From: an uncultured Gemmatimonadota bacterium
Lineage (GTDB): Bacteria > Gemmatimonadota > Gemmatimonadetes > Gemmatimonadales > GWC2-71-9
Assembly (NCBI GenBank): GCA_937961295.1
Contig: CALGOK010000080.1
Span: forward strand, 1-13,231
Direction: 5' to 3'
DNA length: 13,231 nt
Numbering within the stretch: position 1 is the stretch's first letter; each line of letters begins with the position of its first letter. The position numbers and the translations under genes were made by a program. The notes under the pieces were generated by a model. That model searched no databases. It had not been told where the DNA came from and saw only the letters and a list, made by a program, of their open reading frames with translations. Shown piece by piece: positions 6,166 to 12,399 of this stretch.

Positions 6166-6195
6166 GCCCTCACCACCTCCATCCCCTGGAACCGC

Positions 6196-7065
6196 ATGCT
6201 GCGCACCGCTCGACCACATGACCTCGCCGCCGTCACGGAGCTTCTCCGCGCGGCGCGGCTCCCCACGGATGGTGTGACCGAGTCGCTCGCCGAGTTCGTG
6301 GTGGCCGAGCGCGACGGCAGCATCATCGCAGCGGGGGGACTGGAGGTCGTCGGGCGCGACGCGTTGCTGCGTTCGGTGGTGGTGCGCGAGGACGCGCGGG
6401 GGCAGGGGCTCGGTGAGCTGCTCACCGCGCGGCTCCTCGCCGCGGCGCGGGAGCGCAACCTCGCCACGCTCTGGCTGCTGACGGAGACCGCCTCGGAGTT
6501 CTTTCCGCGCTTCGGGTTCCGCCGGGTCGGGCGTGACCAGGCGCCGGCCGGGCTGCAGGCGACCGCCGAATTCGCCGAGTGCTGCCCATCCACGGCGGTC
6601 ACGATGGCGCGCCGGGTGGCGCCGCTGCGCGTGCTGGTGCTCTGCACCGCCAACAGCGCCCGCAGCCAGCTCGGCGAGGCGCTGCTCCGCCACCGCGGCG
6701 GCGACCTGGTCGTGTCGGCTTCGGCGGGGACCCACCCTGGCCGCGGTCCGCACCCGCTGGCGATCGAGACGCTGCGTCGCCGCGGCATTGCCTGGGAGGG
6801 GGCGCGCAGCAAGTCGATCGACGAGGTCGGTGGCGAATGGGACCTGGTGATCACCGTCTGCGACGACGCGAAGGAATCGTGCCCGGTGCTCCCCGGCCAC
6901 GCCACGGTGCACTGGTCGTATCCCGATCCGGCGGCGGTGGATGGCGAGGAGGCACAGCTCGCCGCGTTCGGCGCGGTGGCCGACGACCTGGAGCGGCGAA
7001 TCGCCCAGCTGCTGGCGTTGCCGCTGGCGGTGATGGCGCCGGGGGAGATCGCGGTGCAGCTCTGA
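6196..7065 (+). CDS. ArsN2 acetyltransferase - ArsC arsenate reductase fusion
   Basis: A 289-residue two-domain cytoplasmic protein. Residues 1-140 are a GNAT N-acetyltransferase of the ArsN2 type: ALLRSVVVREDARGQGLGE holds the acetyl-CoA loop (R68, G71, G73), and FFPRFGFRRV plus AEFAECCPSTAVTM end the domain as in ArsN2 proteins. Residues 144-275 are a low-molecular-weight-phosphatase-fold, thioredoxin-coupled arsenate reductase: CTANSARSQ (C150-X5-R156) binds arsenate, CDDAKESCPVLPG supplies the relay pair C222 and C229, and D244 in YPDP is the general acid. Every catalytic residue for reducing As(V) to As(III) is present. ATG 6196 fits the usual start of ArsN2; a TTG at 6136 would add 20 unlike residues. 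It would act on arsenicals taken in by the cell, under ArsR control. Confidence 0.93.
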   Translation: MLRTARPHDLAAVTELLRAARLPTDGVTESLAEFVVAERDGSIIAAGGLEVVGRDALLRSVVVREDARGQGLGELLTARLLAAARERNLATLWLLTETASEFFPRFGFRRVGRDQAPAGLQATAEFAECCPSTAVTMARRVAPLRVLVLCTANSARSQLGEALLRHRGGDLVVSASAGTHPGRGPHPLAIETLRRRGIAWEGARSKSIDEVGGEWDLVITVCDDAKESCPVLPGHATVHWSYPDPAAVDGEEAQLAAFGAVADDLERRIAQLLALPLAVMAPGEIAVQL

Positions 7066-7075
7066 GGGCGACGAT

Positions 7076-7144
7076 GCGAGGGGCGAAGGGCGAGGAGCGG
7101 TGCCGGACTGCATCGCCCCTCGCCCCTCGCCCTTCGCTCCTCGC
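7076..7144. terminator. Heptad-repeat hairpin between convergent genes, probable bidirectional terminator
   Basis: The 24-base arms 7076-7099 and 7121-7144 are inverted copies with one G-T wobble and one A-C mismatch, loop 7100-7120. Each arm is built of 7-base units: GCGAGGG, GCGAAGG, GCGAGGA on the left, and CGCCCCT, CGCCCTT, CGCTCCT on the right, with one extra CGCCCCT at 7114-7120. It lies between the fusion gene's stop (7065) and the cytochrome gene's stop (7152). No T-run flanks the stem, so intrinsic termination is plausible rather than certain. Confidence 0.6.
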
Positions 7145-7151
7145 GATGTCG

Positions 7152-7979
7152 CTACTGGCTCGACTTCACCTCATACGCCGCATCCGCCGGCGCGCCGCCC
7201 CGGGGCCAGTCATTCTCCTTGTCGGGAAAGTCGGGCCGTGGGCGCGACACCAGGTATGCCGCCACGTTGACCGCTTCCGCGTCGCTCAGCGAGCCGGGGT
7301 TGTCGAACGGCATGTTGTGGCGGATGAATCCTGCGGCGGTGCGGATGCGTGACATCCCGGCGCCGACATTGAACGACTGCGGTCCCCATGTTGGCGGCGC
7401 GAGCGGCGTCCCCTGGCCATCGGGGCCGTGGCATTGCGCGCACCGCGTCCTCCAGACCTCCAGCCCGGCGATCGTGTCTCCCTCGAGCGCGTCCATCTTG
7501 GGCAATCCCTGCCCGGGCACGGTGTCGCCCACGGCGATTCCCTTCGACAGGTGGGCCATGTAGGCCACCATCGCGCGCATCCGCGGATCGGTGTCGTCGA
7601 GCGGCGTGCCGTTCATCGACCGCTGCATGCACCCGTTGATCCGGTCCTCGAGGTTGAAGATCCGCGCCGCGCGACCGTTGTATTGCGGGAAGCGAGCGTA
7701 CACCCCGACGTAGGGGATGCCGTTCGGGCGCAGGCCCTGGTCGAGGTGACAGGAGTTGCAGTTGAGGTCGTTGCCCACGTGTTCGGGCAGCGAGTCCGCC
7801 GTGGCCTGGAGCAGTGCCTGGCCCCAGCGGATGCTCTCGCCGATCGGTGCGTCGGGGGTCGGCGCGATGGCGTCCAGGGCCAGCGAGGCGGGGGTGCTGT
7901 CGGGGACGGCGGTGTGCTGGGCGGGGGCGGCGCAGGCAGCGAGGAGGACGGCGAGGGCGAGCGGACGGCGGGCGATCAT
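7152..7979 (-). CDS. Di-heme c-type cytochrome lipoprotein, TsdA-like
   Basis: A 275-residue exported cytochrome. MIARRPLALAVLLAAC is a lipoprotein signal with the acylated Cys at 16. Two heme-binding motifs are present: CNSCH (74-78) and CAQCH (180-184). C117 in RINGCMQRSMNG lies in the segment that supplies the Cys ligand of heme 1 in thiosulfate dehydrogenase TsdA, and M223 in RHNMPFDNPG is a likely Met ligand of heme 2. DPRMRAMVAYMAHLSKGIAVG is also typical of that family. It may oxidise thiosulfate to tetrathionate or act as an electron carrier at the membrane. ATG 7979 has AGGAG (7985-7989) five bases upstream. It lies 72 bases after a TauE/SafE permease gene on the same strand, which suits a sulfur role. 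Substrate is inferred. Confidence 0.82.
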   Translation of the reverse strand: MIARRPLALAVLLAACAAPAQHTAVPDSTPASLALDAIAPTPDAPIGESIRWGQALLQATADSLPEHVGNDLNCNSCHLDQGLRPNGIPYVGVYARFPQYNGRAARIFNLEDRINGCMQRSMNGTPLDDTDPRMRAMVAYMAHLSKGIAVGDTVPGQGLPKMDALEGDTIAGLEVWRTRCAQCHGPDGQGTPLAPPTWGPQSFNVGAGMSRIRTAAGFIRHNMPFDNPGSLSDAEAVNVAAYLVSRPRPDFPDKENDWPRGGAPADAAYEVKSSQ

Positions 7980-8051
7980 GGCGGCTCCTGACGGGCGGGT
8001 CTGTCGGAGATGCGGACGATCCGGGCCCGGCACGACGGATTCCCGCTGCTG

Positions 8052-8414
8052 CTACCCTCCCGCCTTGACCCACATGCGGACGGCGATCAGCACCAGGAAC
8101 ACGGCGAAGGCCCTCTGGAGGGTAACGCCACTGAGGTGCTGCGCCCAGCGGGCGCCCACCCAGGCGCCCAGGAAGAGGCCGACGGCGAGGAGGCCCGCGG
8201 CGCGGACGTCGACATTGCCGCCGCGCCAGTACTCCAGCACGCCGAGCACTCCCACGGGCAGCAGCAGCGCGGCGAGCGAGGTGCCGGTGGCGCGGTGGAT
8301 CGGGAAGCCTGCGGCCGAGACCAGCGCCGCGACGATCACCACGCCGCCGCCGATCCCGAAGAGGCCCGAGAGGACCCCCGCGCCGAGGCCGACGACGGCG
8401 AGGATCCCGGTCAG
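8052..8414 (-). CDS. Half-size TauE/SafE-family permease, apparent CTG start
   Basis: A small inner-membrane protein of about 120 residues with four hydrophobic segments, equal to one repeat of the sulfite/anion exporters TauE/SafE. The signature GVLSGLFGIGGGVVIVAALV lies at residues 13-32, and HRATGTSLAALLLPVGVLG follows. The first ordinary start codon (GTG 8342) lies after the GLFGIGGG motif and would delete the first helix. The full frame begins at CTG 8414, which overlaps the TonB receptor's TGA as CTGA and has GGAG (8423-8426) eight bases upstream, so I set the start there. Single-repeat members of this size exist in the family and probably dimerise. Neighbour of a TsdA-like cytochrome, hinting at sulfur-oxyanion export. 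Start confidence is moderate, family confidence high. Confidence 0.8.
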   Translation of the reverse strand: MTGILAVVGLGAGVLSGLFGIGGGVVIVAALVSAAGFPIHRATGTSLAALLLPVGVLGVLEYWRGGNVDVRAAGLLAVGLFLGAWVGARWAQHLSGVTLQRAFAVFLVLIAVRMWVKAGG

Positions 8415-11197
8415 AAGAGCAGCTCCATGCCGAACCGAATCTGGCGCGGCGGGCCGTACACGAACAAGGGCTGGTTGAAGTCGCGGGCCGCGGCGAGGTA
8501 GAGCGGGAACAGCTCGTCGCGCCCGGCGATGCGGCCGTCGCCGTTCAGGTCGCCGAAGCGCCGGTAGCGCGGCGACTCGAACGGGATGGTCTGCGGGTTG
8601 GCCTGGTACGCCTGCTCGGCCACCGTGTTCAGGTACGTCTCCGACGGATCGGGGTTGCCGGTGTCGCGCCGCACCGAGAGCACGTTCCGGGTGTTGGCGA
8701 CGTTGCGCACGTCCACGTAGAAGCCGCCGCGGAATCCGCCGAAGCTGATCGGCCGGCGCAGCAGCATGTCGAGCGTCCAGATCGACGGCAGGCGCGAGCC
8801 GTTGGGTTCCGCCGCGAGCGTGTCCCCGGTGATGTCGGTGCGCGAGTACGGCAGGCCGGTGGAATAGCGCAGCACCGCCGAGGCGAGCACCGAGCCGAAC
8901 GGCCGCACGCCGAACAGCTGCGGCCCCGCCCCCGGATTGAGCTCGCCGTCGAGCGTGGCGATCAGCGCGAGCCGCCGGTCGAAGTCGAGCGGGAACTGCG
9001 CCCGCGCCGGCGCGGCGAGGGTGTCGCCGGTGTTGGGGTCGATGCGGATCAGCCGCTGCAGCTCGAACGCGTCGGTCACCGTCCCCTCGGCGCGCTGCAC
9101 GACCATCGCCAGCCTCGCGCCCCAGCCATCGACGCGCTCGCGCTCGAAGATGAACTCGCCGCCGATCACGCTGCCCACGTCGGCGTTGACGAAGCGGCTC
9201 GAGTCGGGATTCACCCCGAGCGGCGCGGTGGCCACCAGCCCGTCGAGGTTCTTGGTGTAGAGGTTGATCCGCAGCGAGGTCGCCTCGCGCACGCGGATGC
9301 GGCCGGAGAGCTCGAACTGGGTCCCCTGTTCGAAGCCGAGGTCGGGGTTGCCCTGCCGGAACCGGCCGGTGCGCGTGGTGTCGTCGAACGCGGCGTCGAC
9401 CAGGTATTGCAGGTCCGGCGGCTGCGAGAAGCGGCCCACGCTCCCCACCACGGTCGCGCCCTCCAGCACGGTCGACACCGCGGCGCGCGGATTGATGGCC
9501 TGCCTGGAGCCGACGGTGGCGTTGCCGAGGTCGCCGCCGGGATCGAATCCGTCATAGCGCACCCCGACCGTGAAGCCGAGGTCGCTCGCGCGCGCCTGGC
9601 CCTCGACGTACGCGCCGGTGATGGTCGGGGAGAATGCCGAGGCCGTCGGCGGCGGGATGTTGCCGCCCACGGGCTGCGCCGCGAGGATCCGCTGGAAGGT
9701 CTTCACGTCCTGCGAGGCGATCATGCCGCCGAAGGAGACGTCGGCGTTCTGGCCGAGGCCCACCGTCAGGTCGAGCTGGCTGCGCAGCTCGCGGAACGTG
9801 TTCCACGAGATCTCGCCGGTCGATGCGCCGCCGAGGAAGAAGCCGGGCACGCCCCACGGCGAGCGATCGGTCAACACGGTGGGGGTGAACCCCGGCACCG
9901 GCGCGCGCGTGCTGATGGTGTCCTGCTCGCGGGCGAGCTCCTCGCCGCGGACCGTGATCTTGCGCCCGGTGAACGCACCGAAGGCGTAGTCGGGCTCATC
10001 GACCGCGCCGCGCACGAACTCGCGGTCAAAGAGGCCGACGCGCAGGTCCCCGAGGATCGGCGTGCTGGAGCCGGTGCCGGGCAGCAGCTGGAGGTGCGCC
10101 GAGAAGAGCGAGCCGTCGACCCGGCGTCCGGGGCCGTATTCCGGCTCGTACTTGAACCGCTGGTCGTAGAGGTATTGCTGCTCGGTGCTGACCAGCCCGA
10201 AGAGCCGGCCGATCACCCGCTCGCCGGCGGGAATGGTGAGCTTGGCTGCACCGGTCCACGCTTCGCCGCTGTTGTGCGGCAGCGGTCGCGGCGTGGTGCT
10301 GCGCGGATCGCGGCTGTCCTCGGGTGCGGGGGCATTCACCGCATCGAAGTCGAGCCGCGCGGTCACGTCGGCGATCACCACGCCGGTCACCCGGCCGAAG
10401 AGCGGGCCGTCCGCCTCCGCCACCATCCGGTCGAGGCCGAGGTCCGCGGTGCCCGTGAGCGGCCGGTCGGTTTCGTAGGCCAGCCGGCCGCGCCAGGTGT
10501 CGCCGCCGTCGCGGGTGGTGACACTCACGAGCCCCGAGAGTGCCTGGCCGTAGCGCGCGCTGTAGCCGTTGGTGATCAGCTGCGCCTCGGTGATCAGGTC
10601 CGGCGGGATCCGGATGCCGATGCCGTTGGTCGAGGCGTCGAGCTGGTTCTTGACGCCGAGTCCGTCGAGGATGAACGACTGCTGGCCCACGCGACCGCCG
10701 CGGAACGATTCGCCGACCACGCCCGCCTGGAGCGCGATGGCATCCTCGAGCGACGACACCGGCAGCCGCCGCAGGTCCTCCGCCGAGATGCGCTGGGTGG
10801 TCTGGGTGGCGAGCGGGTCGAGCACCGGGTCCTGCACGCCCACCGCGCGCAGCTCGGCGAGCTCCACCGCCACCGGGGCGAGGCGGATGTCGGCGCGGAC
10901 GATCTCGCCGGCGCGGACGAACACGCTGTCGCGGGTGGCGGGCCGGTAGCCCGGCCAGGTGACCGACAGCTCGTGCAGGCCGGCCGGGATGCCGCGGAAA
11001 CGGTACTCGCCGCGGGCGTCGGTGGTGGCGCGGAAGCGGCCGTCGTCGAGGCGCACCTCGATCCCGCGGAGCGGCTGGTCGTTCGAGGCGTCGACCACGC
11101 TGCCGACGAGCCCACCGCCGGACTGCGCGGCGAGGGAGGCGGCGCCAACGAACAGCACGGTGGCGAGCAGGGCGACCGATCGGAGTGCTCGGAGCAT
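8411..11197 (-). CDS. TonB-dependent receptor with carboxypeptidase-regulatory-like domain
   Basis: A 928-residue outer-membrane transporter. A signal peptide (1-25, ending SLAAQ) is followed by a beta-sandwich carboxypeptidase-regulatory-like domain (about 29-110: GSVVDASNDQPLRGIEV, GEYRFRGIPAGLHELSV). The plug domain (about 120-245) includes RRLPVSSLEDAIALQAGVVG, FILDGLGVKNQLD and SARYGQALSGLVSVTTRDGG. The barrel ends in the outer-membrane signal RFGMELLF with terminal Phe. Before the last strand sits an EF-hand-like loop, DLNGDGRIAGRDE (883-895). ATG 11197 has GAGGA six bases upstream and gives a normal signal peptide; an in-frame ATG at 11245 overlaps the upstream stop as ATGA but lacks a ribosome site and adds a 16-residue lead. 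No SusD partner follows, and the ligand is unknown. Operon with two propeller genes upstream. Confidence 0.92.
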   Translation of the reverse strand: MLRALRSVALLATVLFVGAASLAAQSGGGLVGSVVDASNDQPLRGIEVRLDDGRFRATTDARGEYRFRGIPAGLHELSVTWPGYRPATRDSVFVRAGEIVRADIRLAPVAVELAELRAVGVQDPVLDPLATQTTQRISAEDLRRLPVSSLEDAIALQAGVVGESFRGGRVGQQSFILDGLGVKNQLDASTNGIGIRIPPDLITEAQLITNGYSARYGQALSGLVSVTTRDGGDTWRGRLAYETDRPLTGTADLGLDRMVAEADGPLFGRVTGVVIADVTARLDFDAVNAPAPEDSRDPRSTTPRPLPHNSGEAWTGAAKLTIPAGERVIGRLFGLVSTEQQYLYDQRFKYEPEYGPGRRVDGSLFSAHLQLLPGTGSSTPILGDLRVGLFDREFVRGAVDEPDYAFGAFTGRKITVRGEELAREQDTISTRAPVPGFTPTVLTDRSPWGVPGFFLGGASTGEISWNTFRELRSQLDLTVGLGQNADVSFGGMIASQDVKTFQRILAAQPVGGNIPPPTASAFSPTITGAYVEGQARASDLGFTVGVRYDGFDPGGDLGNATVGSRQAINPRAAVSTVLEGATVVGSVGRFSQPPDLQYLVDAAFDDTTRTGRFRQGNPDLGFEQGTQFELSGRIRVREATSLRINLYTKNLDGLVATAPLGVNPDSSRFVNADVGSVIGGEFIFERERVDGWGARLAMVVQRAEGTVTDAFELQRLIRIDPNTGDTLAAPARAQFPLDFDRRLALIATLDGELNPGAGPQLFGVRPFGSVLASAVLRYSTGLPYSRTDITGDTLAAEPNGSRLPSIWTLDMLLRRPISFGGFRGGFYVDVRNVANTRNVLSVRRDTGNPDPSETYLNTVAEQAYQANPQTIPFESPRYRRFGDLNGDGRIAGRDELFPLYLAAARDFNQPLFVYGPPRQIRFGMELLF

Positions 11198-11241
11198 CGG
11201 GTGTCCTCGGCGAGAGGAATCCATCGTCAGGCGAAAGGTGG

Positions 11242-12399
11242 TCATGTGGGCAGGTCCAGCAGGTAGATGTCGCTGGTGGTGCGCTCGACCGCCTCGGCGA
11301 CGAGGTGGCGACCATCAGGGGAGAGGCGGATGCGGCCCCAGCGCCACGAGATGGCCGTCGCGATCGTGCGGAGCGATCCATCGGGCATCACTTCGCTGAT
11401 GTCGCTCAGCAAGAGCGTCCCCGGCGGCACGGTCGGTCCCGGCGGGAGGCTCCCGCGCCAGCTGCGGCTGATGAACAACCGCCCGTGACCGCTCGCGATC
11501 CCGTGCAGCCGCTCGAGCGGGGCCGCGTCGAGCCCCGAGGTTCCGTAGCGCAGGACCGGTGTGCCGCCGCCCACGGGCACCGCGTACACGCTGTCCGCAA
11601 GCGACTCATGGAAGACCTCGGCGAGGTCGGGCCTGGGGCGCTGCACGAGGTAGTGCACGAGGCCCTGCTGGCGGTCGAGTGACATCGCGATCGCATCGAC
11701 GGCGGGTACGGTGGTCACCACGTCCGCGCGCCCGTCGACCACGCGGAGGCGGGCGATCTCGACCCCGACGGGGATGGTGTCACGAATCGGCGTCCTGTCG
11801 CGATCACGCGGTGGGACGCACAGGCTGCAGTCGCTGGCGTTCACCAGGTGGCGTCGCGCGGCAAGCACCAGCAGCTCGGTGTCCGTGACCCAGATGGGAT
11901 CCACGACCTCGCTCCACGCGGCAGAACCGCCGGGCGGCGTGGTCCCCAGCGGCAGAATCCGTCGTGCCCCGGCGATCGAGTCGACCTGACCGAGGTAGAG
12001 CCCCATCGTCCGGCTGGTGAGGTTGCCCCGGACGCCGGTGTGGAGCGTGAACGCGATGGTGCCATCGGTGCGCAGCGCGGCAGCTCCGAGCCCGTCGGCG
12101 GAGTCGACCTCCCCGACATAGCGGGCGCAGAGTTCGTGGCGTCGGGTCCCACCTGCAGCGGGGAGGACCGCGACGCAGCGATCGCGGTCGGCGCCGTGCC
12201 GCTCGAACACGTAGGTGATCCACGTGCCGTCACCGCTGAACGCCGGGTCGTGGTCGCCGAGCGGGGCGTAGGTGAGCCGGATCGGCGTCGCCGGGTTGAA
12301 GGGGCCGTCGTGCTCCATGTCCGCCGTGGTGAACGCGTCGGAGTGCGCGCAGGCCGCGACGAGCGCGATCCCGAGCACCCGGCTCCACGCCGTCCTCAC
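11242..12399 (-). CDS. Beta-propeller (WD40-like/PD40) lipoprotein, second of a tandem pair
   Basis: A 385-residue exported protein. The N-terminus RTAWSRVLGIALVAAC is a lipoprotein signal with acyl Cys at 17. The mature protein repeats short blade-like segments: DHDPAFSGDGTWITYVFE, GAAALRTDGTIAFTLH, AIAMSLDRQQGLVHYLV and RIRLSPDGRHLVAEAVER. The last is the PD40 signature seen in TolB-like propellers. A CSLC motif (191-194) lies in an insertion absent from the upstream paralog. The GTG start overlaps the paralog's stop as GTGA (12396-12399), and GGAGG (12404-12408) precedes it. Two of its regions, GTRRHELC and DSVYAVPVGGGTPVLRYG, align clearly with that paralog. Next to a TonB receptor it is probably a surface binding or accessory protein. 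No enzymatic residues are evident. Confidence 0.82.
   Translation of the reverse strand: MRTAWSRVLGIALVAACAHSDAFTTADMEHDGPFNPATPIRLTYAPLGDHDPAFSGDGTWITYVFERHGADRDRCVAVLPAAGGTRRHELCARYVGEVDSADGLGAAALRTDGTIAFTLHTGVRGNLTSRTMGLYLGQVDSIAGARRILPLGTTPPGGSAAWSEVVDPIWVTDTELLVLAARRHLVNASDCSLCVPPRDRDRTPIRDTIPVGVEIARLRVVDGRADVVTTVPAVDAIAMSLDRQQGLVHYLVQRPRPDLAEVFHESLADSVYAVPVGGGTPVLRYGTSGLDAAPLERLHGIASGHGRLFISRSWRGSLPPGPTVPPGTLLLSDISEVMPDGSLRTIATAISWRWGRIRLSPDGRHLVAEAVERTTSDIYLLDLPT

Noticed and set aside
5827..7113. A 428-codon open frame antisense to the ars genes.
   Set aside because: It covers arsR, the micro-ORF and the fusion gene on the other strand, has low-complexity His/Arg/Gly composition and no recognisable domain.
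7076..7144. A CRISPR-like array from the heptad repeats.
   Set aside because: Units are 7 bases with no spacers and no cas genes nearby.
8052..8342. TauE/SafE gene as a truncated pseudogene starting at GTG 8342.
   Set aside because: The frame continues upstream through the conserved first helix to a CTG with a well-placed ribosome site, giving the normal length for one-repeat family members.
11198..11245. Start of the TonB receptor at the ATG overlapping the upstream stop (ATGA, 11242-11245).
   Set aside because: It lacks a ribosome site and puts 16 polar residues before the signal peptide, whereas ATG 11197 has GAGGA at six bases. Coupling keeps the earlier start possible.
9407..11266. A 619-codon open frame antisense to the TonB receptor gene.
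   Set aside because: Long antisense frames are expected in GC-rich coding DNA; the translation is Arg/Ala/Gly/Glu rich without domains, while the opposite strand encodes a complete receptor.
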